Source: Kutzneria sp. 744 (GTDB taxonomy: Bacteria > Actinomycetota > Actinomycetes > Mycobacteriales > Pseudonocardiaceae). From it: a stretch of DNA of 64,000 bases. Position 1 is the stretch's first letter. Every line of letters starts with the position of its first letter. The notes beneath the pieces were generated by a model that saw nothing but the letters and a program-made list of their open reading frames with translations, did no database searches and had not been told where the DNA came from. The position numbers and the translations under genes were made by a program. Where the stretch lies: positions 320,312 through 384,311 of the forward strand of contig NZ_KK037166.1 of NCBI RefSeq assembly GCF_000568255.1, read 5' to 3'. Shown in pieces: positions 17,500-25,832 of this stretch.

Positions 17500-17548
17500 C
17501 CGGCACCTTCCCGCATCGCCCCTCGGACCCGGTGGTCCAGTTCCCTGA

Positions 17549-17610
17549 CGCTAACCCGGTTTCCGCCCGGAATCTGGGTCCACTTGGCATCCTGGAACGG
17601 GAACCAATCG
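17549..17610 (-). promoter_or_regulatory. Composite MocR-type operator-promoter, copy A (MDR gene)
   Basis: On the minus strand TGGTTCCCGTT and TGGACCCAGATT form two direct half-sites 24 bases apart, followed after exactly 17 bases by TAGCGT, a candidate -10 element. Copies with identical internal spacing occur at 20058-20118 (minus) and 20120-20181 (plus). Confidence 0.65.
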
Positions 17611-17615
17611 TGGCG

Positions 17616-19028
17616 TCACCGCAGCGCGCGAACCAACGCGTCGAGCGCGCCCGACCAGCCGCTGGGGGAAGGCGCGGCGAATCCGATGGCCACGCCGTCA
17701 CGGTCCGATGTGGACTCGGGGTGTCGGAAGAGGTCGAGGGGCTCGATCACCAGCTGCTCGCGAGCGGCGCGGCGCACGAGTTCGACGCCGGTCCGGCCGA
17801 GCTGTTCGCGCACGATGTGCAGCCCGGCGGACATCCCGGTCACCCGCGCGGTGGGTGAGTGCCGGCCGATCGTCTCGACCAGCTGCTGGCGCCGGCGGCG
17901 GTACTGCGAGCGCATCGCGCGGATGTGCCGGTCGTACGCCCCCGACTCGATGAACTCGGTCATCGCCAACTGGTTGACGAACCCGACGGTCTCCTCGGTT
18001 TCCCCCTTCTGCCCGACGACCGAGCCGAGGACGTGGTCCGGCAGGACGAGCCAGCCGAGGCGCAGTCCCGGCGCCAGCGACTTGCTCGCGGTGCCCATGT
18101 AGACCACGTGGTCGTGATCGAGGCACTGCAACGCGCCCACGGGAGACCGGTCGTAGCGGAACTCGCCGTCGTAGTCGTCCTCGATTATCAGCGTGCCCCG
18201 CCGCCGCGCCCAGTCGACGACCGCCGCCCGCCGGTCGGAATGCAGCGCCACCCCCAGGGGAAAATGGTGCGACGGCGTCAGCAGAACCGCTCCCGGGATC
18301 GGCGCCTGATCGAGCGTCGACAGGTCGGCGCCGTCCGCGTCCACCGGGATCGGGACCGCGTCGAGCCCCGCGTTCACCAACGCCTCGCGCTGGGTCTGCA
18401 GGCCGAACTCCTCGACCGCCACCGTGGTGACCCCGGCCCTCGCCAGCGCCGCGGCCACGAGCCGCAAGCCCTCCGCGGCCCCGCTGCACACCACCACATT
18501 GTCCGCCCGCGCACGCAGTCCCCGGGCGCGGGCCAGATACCGGGCGACGGCCTCACGCAGTTCACTCCGGCCGTGTGGATCGGTGTACCCGAACGCGTCG
18601 AACGGTGCCGTGCTCACCGTCCGCTTCACCGCCCGAATCCATTCGTCGCGCGGGAACGACGACAGATCCGGCTGCCCGGGCCGGAGATTGTGCACCAGCT
18701 GCGGGCGGGCCGCGGGCGGGCGCGGCCGTTCCCGTTCGCCCGCCGGTTCCGCCGAACGCTGCGCCACTTCGGTGCCGGAACCGTGCACCCCGGTGAGCCA
18801 TCCTTCGTTGATCAGCTCCGAGTACACGCGGACCACGGTGTTGCGGCCCAACCCGAGGTCGGTCGCCAGTACCCGGCTCGACGGCAGCCGCGTCCCCGGC
18901 GCCAACCGCCCGCTGCGGATCGCCTCCCGGAAGGCATCCATGAGCCCCGCTCGCACATTGCGGCCGATATGGCCCAGATGCAGGTCGAGGCCGGAGGTCC
19001 GGGTGCCGCCGGCCGCTTGCTCGGTCAT
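17616..19028 (-). CDS. MocR/PdxR-family regulator (GntR HTH fused to aminotransferase-like domain)
   Basis: This 470-residue protein starts at ATG 19028. A winged GntR helix-turn-helix (FREAIRSGRLAPGTRLPSSR, RNTVVRVYSELINEGWL) precedes a class I aminotransferase-like domain. The PLP lysine is about residue 316 in TASKSLAPGLRLGW, and IIEDDYDGEFRYDR is the typical MocR signature. It probably senses PLP or an amino-compound adduct. Only 34 bases separate it from the DoxX-cupin gene upstream, so they likely share a transcript. The repeated half-sites before three nearby genes are its probable binding sites, by inference. Confidence 0.92.
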   Translation of the reverse strand: MTEQAAGGTRTSGLDLHLGHIGRNVRAGLMDAFREAIRSGRLAPGTRLPSSRVLATDLGLGRNTVVRVYSELINEGWLTGVHGSGTEVAQRSAEPAGERERPRPPAARPQLVHNLRPGQPDLSSFPRDEWIRAVKRTVSTAPFDAFGYTDPHGRSELREAVARYLARARGLRARADNVVVCSGAAEGLRLVAAALARAGVTTVAVEEFGLQTQREALVNAGLDAVPIPVDADGADLSTLDQAPIPGAVLLTPSHHFPLGVALHSDRRAAVVDWARRRGTLIIEDDYDGEFRYDRSPVGALQCLDHDHVVYMGTASKSLAPGLRLGWLVLPDHVLGSVVGQKGETEETVGFVNQLAMTEFIESGAYDRHIRAMRSQYRRRRQQLVETIGRHSPTARVTGMSAGLHIVREQLGRTGVELVRRAAREQLVIEPLDLFRHPESTSDRDGVAIGFAAPSPSGWSGALDALVRALR

Positions 19029-19062
19029 GTCGGACAACGATACGGATCGGTCGAATCGCGAC

Positions 19063-20049
19063 TCACGAGTGAGGATCGTTGGCCTGGAGCGGGTCTCCGG
19101 TGGTGGAGACGTAGACGACCAGCAGCTTGGCCCGTTCGGTCGCACTGGGATTCGCGGCGACGACGTGGTGTGCGCCCGGCTGCTCGAACCAGTTCTCGCC
19201 CTGGTGGTACGTGGTCGCGGGTTTTTCGTCGACCTGGCTTCGCACAGCACCTTGCAGCACGTAGGCGTACACGAAAGCCTGACCGTGCCGGTGCGGCGGC
19301 GCCGCCGCGCCCGGCGGGAAGTCCACGATCTGCGACGTGAACGTCTTGCCCTCGGCGTTCGGAAGGGCCTGCTGGAGCAGGACACTCACCTGAGGCGGCG
19401 CCGAGCTGGCCGCGGCTGTCGCCGGCATGCTTCCGTTGGCGGAGCCGCAGGCAGTGACGCCGGCCAGCGCGGCAATGGCCACAACACGACCAACGATCTG
19501 TGACCCGGCCGTTCGCTTCCTGTCGAGAATTCTGTCGACGCTGAGGGCGAACGTGTCCACGGGCGCGAGCGCCAGTAGGAGGGCGGCGGCCGCGGCGGCG
19601 GGGACGGAGTTGCTCAGCGGCGCTTCCCAGCCCAGGAACAGCCCCATCGACAGCGCGAACCAGAGCAGCAGCGCCGTGGCGGCCCAGGCCGACCAGCGCA
19701 CGAGGACGCCGGCCAGCAATGCCAGGCCCAGCAACGATTCCGCGGCGGTCGCGCCCCACGCGGCGGCGCCTTGCAGGCCGTCGGGCAGGTACGGCGAGAG
19801 CTGGTGCGTATAGGCGGTGTACGCGGCGAAATCGCCCCACCCGACCTGCCCGGTGTGCGATGGGCCCCACAAGCCGAACCGATCGGCGAGGGCCGAAAGG
19901 AACCCGGCGGCCAATGCGAGCCGCGCAAACACAGTGGCGACCGACCACACCCGCTCTCGCTGGGCGACGGCCTTCAAGGACAGCTCCCCCGAATGTTTCC
20001 CCTTCGCCCATTGGCCATCGGTGACCCTGGCGTTTTCGACAGGCAACAT
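19063..20049 (-). CDS. DoxX-like membrane domain fused to a cupin domain
   Basis: This 328-residue protein starts at ATG 20049, about 8 bases after the TAGTTT -10 element, so the transcript may be leaderless. Residues from about 25 to 160 form a DoxX-like four-helix membrane domain (FARLALAAGFLSALADRFGLWG). A further hydrophobic segment, VVAIAALAGVTACGS, resembles a lipoprotein signal. A small cupin with metal-binding PPHRHGQAFVYAYVLQGAV and H-x-G-E-x-W wording ends the protein. The join looks like a fusion of a DoxX protein with a secreted cupin lipoprotein. It is probably the first gene of the MocR operon. Reactive-compound detoxification is only a guess. Confidence 0.75.
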   Translation of the reverse strand: MLPVENARVTDGQWAKGKHSGELSLKAVAQRERVWSVATVFARLALAAGFLSALADRFGLWGPSHTGQVGWGDFAAYTAYTHQLSPYLPDGLQGAAAWGATAAESLLGLALLAGVLVRWSAWAATALLLWFALSMGLFLGWEAPLSNSVPAAAAAALLLALAPVDTFALSVDRILDRKRTAGSQIVGRVVAIAALAGVTACGSANGSMPATAAASSAPPQVSVLLQQALPNAEGKTFTSQIVDFPPGAAAPPHRHGQAFVYAYVLQGAVRSQVDEKPATTYHQGENWFEQPGAHHVVAANPSATERAKLLVVYVSTTGDPLQANDPHS

Positions 20050-20057
20050 GGCGCCAA

Positions 20058-20118
20058 AACTAGACCGGTTTCGACTGGGAACCTGGGTCCACTTGCCGTC
20101 CGGCAACGGGGACCAATC
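20058..20118 (-). promoter_or_regulatory. Composite MocR-type operator-promoter, copy B (DoxX-cupin operon)
   Basis: On the minus strand TGGTCCCCGTT, 13 bases, TGGACCCAGGTT, 17 bases, then TAGTTT. Spacing is identical to copies A and C. It sits back to back with copy C between two divergent genes. Confidence 0.65.
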
Positions 20119-20119
20119 C

Positions 20120-20181
20120 GGTGGTTCCCGTTACCGCCGGCCAAGTGGCCCCAGGTTGCGGATCGAAGGCGGGTTAGCGTC
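20120..20181 (+). promoter_or_regulatory. Composite MocR-type operator-promoter, copy C (SDR gene)
   Basis: TGGTTCCCGTT, 13 bases, TGGCCCCAGGTT, 17 bases, then TAGCGT. It would start transcription about 30 bases before the SDR ATG at 20218, which has GGAGTGATCACC as leader. Confidence 0.65.
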
Positions 20182-20217
20182 GACCGACTCGGTTATGACC
20201 ACAGTGGAGTGATCACC

Positions 20218-20769
20218 ATGTCGGCACGTACAGCCCTGATCACCGGCGGCACCAGCGGGTTCGGGAAGGCGACCGCCGAGCTTCTGCACAGTCGCGGCTA
20301 CCGCGTTGCCGTCACCGGACAACGTCCGGAGGGCGTCGCCCGGGCGCGGGCAGAGCTGCCCGAGGATGTCCTGGTCCTACCGGCCGACGCACGATCGCTC
20401 GCGGAGACCGACAAGGTCGTGTCCGAAGTCGGAGCACGATTCGGGAGTCTGACGACGCTGTTTCTCAACGCCGGCGTCAGCCGTCCGATGACGCTGGCCA
20501 CCGCCGACGAAGCCGCCTACGACGAGGTGTTCTCCGTCAACACCAAAGGCCAGTTCTTCACGCTGGCCAAGGCACTGCCGCTACTGACCGAGGGCGCTTC
20601 GGTCATTGTCACCGTCGGCATCGGGGCGACCCGCAGTCTGACCGGAAACAGCGTCACGGCCGGGTCGCACGGCGCGTTTCTGGGCATGATCCCGACACTT
20701 GCCCTCGAATTGGCGCCCCGCCGCATCCGAATCAACGCGATCAGCCCGGGATTCACCGACACACCCATG
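20218..20769 (+). pseudogene. SDR-family oxidoreductase, 5' part, interrupted by IS21
   Basis: The first 184 codons of a classical short-chain dehydrogenase. The cofactor motif is TGGTSGFGKA near residue 9, the NAG motif is LNAGVSR, and a serine-histidine pair (TAGSHGAFLG) appears where YxxxK is expected. The reading frame stops making sense at GFTDTPM, where the IS21 element begins. After removal of the element and one CCATG copy, the frame continues directly into the 3' part at 23362. The gene is therefore inactivated by a recent insertion. It was probably MocR-controlled. The replacement of the usual active-site tyrosine is unusual and may already have reduced activity. Confidence 0.9.
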
Positions 20770-20894
20770 TGTCAACGGACACGAACAGCTCCGGCTGGAC
20801 GGACTTCCGACCGCCGGGTGGACGGACTTCCGACCGCCGGGTGGGCGGACAACAGAACTCCAGGCTGATGGACACCAGTTCTCCGGACGGGCGG

Positions 20895-21668
20895 TCAAGC
20901 CAACGCAACCACCCCCTTACCGGCCAGCGCCTCGGCCAGCCGGTGAGAGTCGCCCTTGGTGGTGACCAGATGAGCGTGATGTAGCAGCCGATCGACTGTC
21001 GCGGTGGCCAACGTCTTGGGCATGATCGAATCGAATCCCGACGGGTGCAGGTTGCTGGTCACCGCGATCGAGCGGCGCTCGTAGGCGGCATCGATGATCC
21101 GGTAGAACGCCTCGGCGGCGTCCTGCCCAGCGGGCAGCATCCCGATGTCGTCGACCACGATCAGATCGCAGCCGCAGATCCGGGAGATCGTCCGGGCCAC
21201 CGACCCGTCGACCTTGGCCTTGCCGATCGCGGCGGTCAGCGTCTCCAGGGTGAACCAGGCCACCCGCATATCCTGCTCGATCGCGGCGTGCCCGAGGGCC
21301 TCGACGAAGTGCGACTTGCTCGTCCCCGATGGCCCGGCCAACGCCAGATTCTCATGCCTGCCAAGCCATTCCAGGGTCATCAGGGACTGCTGGGTGGCCT
21401 CGGCGATCGAGGACTCCTCCGGCCGCCAGGAAGAGAATGTCTTGCCCGTGGGGAAGTTCGCGGCCTTGCGCCGCATCCGCCTGGTCGCGCAGTTGCGGCC
21501 GGTGACCTCCTCAGCCAGCAGGACCCGGACCACCTCGGCGGGATCCCAGCGCTGCGCGCGAGCCGTCGCCAGGATGTCGGGTGCGGCCTTGCGCAGGTAG
21601 GGCAACCGCATGCGGCGCAGGACGCGGTCGAGGTCCTCGGGCAGCTCGGGCGCCTTGGGGCCGCTCAT
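20895..21668 (-). CDS. istB: IS21 helper ATPase IstB
   Basis: This 257-residue AAA+-type protein is made from an ATG overlapping the istA stop by 4 bases. It contains the IstB N-terminal region, a Walker A-like LAGPSGTSKSH and Walker B CDLIVVDDIGML. It should assist target choice and strand transfer by IstA. The Walker A reads GTSKS instead of the usual GTGKS, a single-base change (AGC for GGC) that could weaken ATP binding. Residue VDRLLHHAHLV near the C-terminus is typical of the family. Confidence 0.93.
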   Translation of the reverse strand: MSGPKAPELPEDLDRVLRRMRLPYLRKAAPDILATARAQRWDPAEVVRVLLAEEVTGRNCATRRMRRKAANFPTGKTFSSWRPEESSIAEATQQSLMTLEWLGRHENLALAGPSGTSKSHFVEALGHAAIEQDMRVAWFTLETLTAAIGKAKVDGSVARTISRICGCDLIVVDDIGMLPAGQDAAEAFYRIIDAAYERRSIAVTSNLHPSGFDSIMPKTLATATVDRLLHHAHLVTTKGDSHRLAEALAGKGVVALA

Positions 21669-23164
21669 GATCCGAACCTTTCCCAGCCAGTGGTGCCCGG
21701 TTGGGCGGAGTGGTTCTCGTCGATCACCACGACCTCCCCGATCGCAGCGCCGGCGGTGGCCAGATGATCCAGGATCGAGGCCAGGTCGTCCTCGCCGAAC
21801 CGGCCCGCGAACGCGGCCAGCCCCAACGCCTCGTCCACCTCGCCCGTGCCCAGGACCGCGGCCAACTCGATCGCGCGGGTCATCTTCGCCCTGATCCGCG
21901 TGACCCCGGTCGCGCCGGCCTCCACCAGCCAACGTCGAGCGCCCTCGCCCAGAGCGAGGAAGCCGATCTCCAACTCGGTGCGCGGTCTGATCCTCGGCTC
22001 GCGTGGGAACGCTTGGCCGGGGTGGTGAGGATAGTGGGCCTGACAGATCCTCGGGTTGCCCGGCGTCGACAGCTCGTGGCGGGCGATCTCGACCAGGCCG
22101 TGCTCGACGCGGGCGGTGATCACCAGCTCGTCGCCGGCAACCCGGCACCAGACCTTGCTGCCCTGATGCCCGTCGGGTGTCGAGTAGCGCACCGACCCGA
22201 ACCGGATCGTTTGGTCGATGTCGACCAGGCGCTCCTCGCCCAAGGCGATCGCATGGGGCTCGGCGGGCAGGACATGCAGGTAGGCGTGTTCGGCGGCCAG
22301 CCGGGTGACCGGGGCGGCCGCGGTCTCCCGGTGAGCGCGGCCGTTGACCCGCTCGCACCAGCTGACGCAGGCCTCGACCAGGTCGGTGAACGAGTTGTAG
22401 GCGGGCAGCAGGTTCGCGGCCGTGGGCACCAAGTCGGCCTTGGCGATCTTGACGGTGTGCTCGGCACCGCCCTTGGACTCCGGATCGAACGGCTCGCAGG
22501 TCTCGACCTTGCAGCCGTAGTGCCGACCGGCCGCGACCATCTCAGGATGGCGGATCGGGACCCCGGCGATACGGTCCATCGTCACGGTCTTCGCGTTGTC
22601 GGTGAGCAGATACGTTGGTGCGCCGCCGATCCGACGCAGCACAGTGTCCAAACAGGACACCAGACTGCCCAGGGTCTGGTCCCAGGAGGGCAACACGACC
22701 CGGAACCGCGACCAGGACAGCCAGGCGCAGAACAACTGGGTGCGCCGGCCGCCGACGCGGGGGCCTTCACCCCAGTCAAACTGCAACCACATACCCGGCT
22801 CGGGCACCCAGGGCCGGTACTTGCGCCGGTGACCGGCCTTGAACGCCGTCTTGCTCTCCGCGACCGCGCGGCGGGTGGACCGGTCGGTGCCGGTGAAGCC
22901 CATCGTGACCAGGCGTTGGTGCACCACGTCGGCGCGGATGCGGCCCTGGGAGTCCTCCACCATCTCTTCGATCTTGTCCAGGAACGGGTCGATCAACCGG
23001 GCACGTCGGGACCGCTGGAACGGGTCATGACCACTGTCACGCAACGTGACATATCGGGTGACTGTCTTCTCGTCCACCCCGGCCAGATGCGCTGCGGAGT
23101 GAGCGCACCTCGTTCGGTCGAACGCTTCGAGAATCTCCATGATTTCCCTGTCAGACTTGGTCAA
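21665..23164 (-). CDS. istA: IS21 transposase IstA
   Basis: The start is placed at TTG 23164 because CGGAGGG lies 5 bases upstream and the protein then opens like other IstA proteins (SDREIMEILEAFDRTR). That gives 499 residues. It has an N-terminal helix-turn-helix, an integrase catalytic core with an Asp in WLQFDWGEG, a second Asp in TYLLTDNAKT, and Glu in SKGGAEHTVKIAK. A C-terminal domain of the Mu transposase type follows. The stop overlaps the IstB start (ATGA). The gene looks intact. Confidence 0.92.
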   Translation of the reverse strand: MTKSDREIMEILEAFDRTRCAHSAAHLAGVDEKTVTRYVTLRDSGHDPFQRSRRARLIDPFLDKIEEMVEDSQGRIRADVVHQRLVTMGFTGTDRSTRRAVAESKTAFKAGHRRKYRPWVPEPGMWLQFDWGEGPRVGGRRTQLFCAWLSWSRFRVVLPSWDQTLGSLVSCLDTVLRRIGGAPTYLLTDNAKTVTMDRIAGVPIRHPEMVAAGRHYGCKVETCEPFDPESKGGAEHTVKIAKADLVPTAANLLPAYNSFTDLVEACVSWCERVNGRAHRETAAAPVTRLAAEHAYLHVLPAEPHAIALGEERLVDIDQTIRFGSVRYSTPDGHQGSKVWCRVAGDELVITARVEHGLVEIARHELSTPGNPRICQAHYPHHPGQAFPREPRIRPRTELEIGFLALGEGARRWLVEAGATGVTRIRAKMTRAIELAAVLGTGEVDEALGLAAFAGRFGEDDLASILDHLATAGAAIGEVVVIDENHSAQPGTTGWERFGS

Positions 23165-23361
23165 GGAGTCCCTCCGGGTCGGGGTCTGGGCTTGGGTGCT
23201 TTGGACGGCATCCGAAGCCAACCCCGACCGGAGGGGTTCCGCCTGTTATGGCTGTTCAGGTACTTCTTCCGGAGATTTCGTGTCCGCCAGGCCGGCGGTC
23301 TGGTGTCCGTCTACCCGGACCGATCTGTCCGCCTACCCGGATCTTGCCGTGTCCGCCGGCA

Positions 23362-23562
23362 CCATGACACGGACCTCACTCCGCGCACAATCCGACGACG
23401 TCGCGGCGGTGATGGCGGCCATTGCGGAGAAGAACCCGTTCGGCCGTCTTGGCGTGCCGGAGGACATGGCCCGGACCGTCGCATTCCTGGCTTCCGACGA
23501 CGCCGCGTACATCACTGGGCAGGAGATCATGGTCGCCGGGGGCGGGGGGGCTGGCCATCTGA
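23362..23562 (+). pseudogene. SDR-family oxidoreductase, 3' part after IS21
   Basis: This is the C-terminal quarter of the interrupted SDR (LRAQSDDVAAVMAAIAEKNP, GRLGVPEDMARTVAFLASDD, GQEIMVAGGGG). With the element and one CCATG removed it joins the 5' part in frame. In the present sequence the frame then runs on into the next gene. If the run of seven G at 23544-23550 had six, translation would end GGGGLAI-stop, a typical SDR end. A one-base indel there, or a sequencing error, is therefore likely. Confidence 0.85.
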
Positions 23563-23591
23563 CCGAACTATCGGCGATCGACCGACACGTC

Positions 23592-24737
23592 ATGACACCC
23601 GAATCCCGATTCCGGCTCGTCCCGATGACTCCGCGCGACCCGCACGAGGCCGGACGGGCCGCGTCCACGCTGGAGCTGTTCTTCGACCTCGTCTTCGTCG
23701 TCGCCGTGAGCACCGCCGCCGCGCAGCTGCACCACGGGCTCAGCGAAGGGCACGCGCTCGACGCGATCGCCAATTACGGCTTCGTGTTCTTCGGAATCTG
23801 GTGGGCCTGGATGAACTTCACCTGGTTCGCCACCTCCTTCGACACCGACGACTGGCTGTACCGGGTGCTCACCATCCTGCAGATGGGTGGCGTGCTCGTC
23901 TTCGCCTCGGGCATCGGCCCCGCCTTCGGGGAACACGACTACTCAGTGCTCGTCATCGCCTACGTCGTCATGCGCGGGGCACTCGTCGCACAGTGGCTCC
24001 GCGCGTCCCGGCTGTCAGGGCCCACGCGCCGAGCAACACTCATCTACGCGACCGGCATCGCACTGGTCCAAGTCCTGTGGCTCGCCTCCCTGCTGCTTCC
24101 CTCCGGGGTGTTCACCGTCGCGTTGATCGTGCTCATCGCCGCGGAACTGATCGTGCCGATCGTCGCCGAGCGCACCGGGACCACGCCCTGGCATCCACAC
24201 CACATCACCGAACGCTACGGCCTGTTCACCCTCATCCTCCTCGGTGAGAGCCTGCTCGCGTCCGCCAACGCGATCATCGAGGCCCAGCGGGACGTCGAGT
24301 CGCCCGGCCGGCTCATCGGCATCGCCGCACTCACGCTCATCGCCACGGCGGCCCTGTGGTGGATCTACTTCTGGCCGCCGCACCACCACGCCATCAGGGA
24401 CGTCGCGAGTTCCCTGGCCTACGTGTACGGGCACTTCTTCGTCTTCGCCGCCGCCGGCGCGTTCTCCGCCGGCATCGAGATCGAGACCGACGTCCTCACC
24501 GGGCACACCGCACTGCCTTACGCGTCCTTCGCCTACACAATCCCCCTCGCCGTCTTCGTCCTCGGCATCTGGGCCCTGGCGATCAGGCCCCACGCCGACC
24601 GCGTCGTCAACACCGCGCTGCCTTTGGCCGCGCTCCTCGTCCTCATCGACCCCCTCATCCCGGTCCCCTTCGCCCTCACGGCTGTGATCCTCGCTGGGGC
24701 CGTCGTCGTGCTCGTCTGGCGGCGGGTTCGGGCGTGA
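23592..24737 (+). CDS. LtrA-family (low temperature requirement A) membrane protein
   Basis: This protein of about 381 residues begins at ATG 23592. A second ATG at 23625 (MTPRDPHEAG) is equally possible, and neither has a clear ribosome site. The family hallmark STLELFFDLVFVVAVS opens the first of about ten membrane helices. HHITERYGLFTLILLGES is the second conserved block. LtrA proteins are integral membrane proteins of uncertain function. The gene is open in frame with the SDR remnant upstream and convergent with the ankyrin gene, with only nine bases between stops. Confidence 0.88.
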   Translation: MTPESRFRLVPMTPRDPHEAGRAASTLELFFDLVFVVAVSTAAAQLHHGLSEGHALDAIANYGFVFFGIWWAWMNFTWFATSFDTDDWLYRVLTILQMGGVLVFASGIGPAFGEHDYSVLVIAYVVMRGALVAQWLRASRLSGPTRRATLIYATGIALVQVLWLASLLLPSGVFTVALIVLIAAELIVPIVAERTGTTPWHPHHITERYGLFTLILLGESLLASANAIIEAQRDVESPGRLIGIAALTLIATAALWWIYFWPPHHHAIRDVASSLAYVYGHFFVFAAAGAFSAGIEIETDVLTGHTALPYASFAYTIPLAVFVLGIWALAIRPHADRVVNTALPLAALLVLIDPLIPVPFALTAVILAGAVVVLVWRRVRA

Positions 24738-24746
24738 CCTCTGGGA

Positions 24747-25832
24747 TCAGCGCGTGTGGGCTTCCAGCAGTCTGACCACGGCCGGGCTGCCCGCGGGCCG
24801 GCCGGCGGAGGGGTGGTGGTAACCGGCTGCGCCGAGCGCGGTGGCACCGTGCACCGGCTCCCTGACCGACAGATCCGGCTGTTTGGCGAGCAGGTACTCG
24901 ACGATGTCGGCCCGGCCGTGGCTGGCCGCGTAGATCAGCGCGTACTCCAGCGTCCGGGCCGGGTCGAACACGGCACCACGGTGGTTGACCCGCTCGATCG
25001 GACGCGGGCGGACGGCCTCCGCGTTCGTACCGAAGTAGCCGGCCACCTGCGCCAAGTCGCCAGCCACCGCAGCGAAGACCAGGTTGTCCACCCGCGCGCC
25101 GCAGCCCACCAGCCGCCGCACGCTGTCCGTGTAGCCCCAGCTGATCGCGGTCCACAACGGGGCGCCGTCGGCGTCGGGTCCGTCCGGGGATGCGCCACCG
25201 TTGCAGAGCGCCTCGACCAGATCGGCCTGCACCCCGGCGTCGGCCGGCGGGGCGGACGAGACCAACAGCTCCAACGGAGTGCTCCACCGCCCGCCGTAGG
25301 TTTCACACCGCGCGTTCGGGTCCGCCCCGGCAGCCAACAGCATCCGCGTGACCTCCACGGCGTTGTCGGGCGAATGCTGCCGGTTGTGCTCGATCCCGTT
25401 GGCGGCCACATGATGCAACAGCGTCGCATGGTGCGGGTACGTCGAACGCGTCGCACTCAGCGCCGGCCGCTGCGCCAGCAGTGTCCGCAGCGTGTCGACG
25501 TCGCCGGTCACCACGGCATCGGCCGTCGCCTCGAAACCTCGGTCGACCAGGTCGGCGCCGTGCTCCGTCGCGTCCGCCCAGTCCCGGTATCCGTGCTCGT
25601 GGGCCACCAGCAGCCGAGCGTCCTCGATCGGCAGCGGCGTGGCGAAGATCCGCTCGTCGGTCCCGTCGGCCATGCCGTGCCCACGGAGCAACCGGGCCAC
25701 CACGGCACGACGGCGGCCGTGGGCCTGCCGCACCAACTCGGCCTGATGTTCCAGGGTGTCCCGCACCGTCAGCCGGGTATCGGCCGCCGGCGGCAGGCCG
25801 AGCAGGTCAAGACCGACGCCGACCGCGCTCAC
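24747..25832 (-). CDS. Ankyrin-repeat protein
   Basis: This 361-residue protein starts at ATG 25832. Ankyrin-type repeats are visible across the length, for example VTRMLLAAGADPNAR, ALCNGGASPDGPDADG with LWTAISWGYTDSVRRLVGCGARVD, and ALIYAASHGRADIVEYLLAKQPDLS. There is no signal peptide or membrane segment, so it is cytoplasmic and probably mediates protein contacts. No operon partner is evident. Confidence 0.85.
   Translation of the reverse strand: MSAVGVGLDLLGLPPAADTRLTVRDTLEHQAELVRQAHGRRRAVVARLLRGHGMADGTDERIFATPLPIEDARLLVAHEHGYRDWADATEHGADLVDRGFEATADAVVTGDVDTLRTLLAQRPALSATRSTYPHHATLLHHVAANGIEHNRQHSPDNAVEVTRMLLAAGADPNARCETYGGRWSTPLELLVSSAPPADAGVQADLVEALCNGGASPDGPDADGAPLWTAISWGYTDSVRRLVGCGARVDNLVFAAVAGDLAQVAGYFGTNAEAVRPRPIERVNHRGAVFDPARTLEYALIYAASHGRADIVEYLLAKQPDLSVREPVHGATALGAAGYHHPSAGRPAGSPAVVRLLEAHTR

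Larger units (their letters stand above)
20770..23361 (-). mobile_element. IS21-family insertion sequence, complete, with 5-bp target duplication
   Basis: The element begins TGTCAACGGACACG and ends CGTGTCCGCCGGCA, imperfect inverted ends with the TG...CA termini of IS21. CCATG at 20765-20769 is repeated at 23362-23366 as target duplication. Both ends carry internal repeats of a GGACGGAC-type motif (for example at about 20798-20848), the expected transposase-binding arrays. istA and istB overlap and point leftward. It splits the SDR gene. Confidence 0.93.

Noticed and set aside
21701-24247. 848-codon plus-strand frame across istA/istB
   Set aside because: Antisense of the IS21 transposase genes, without recognisable motifs.
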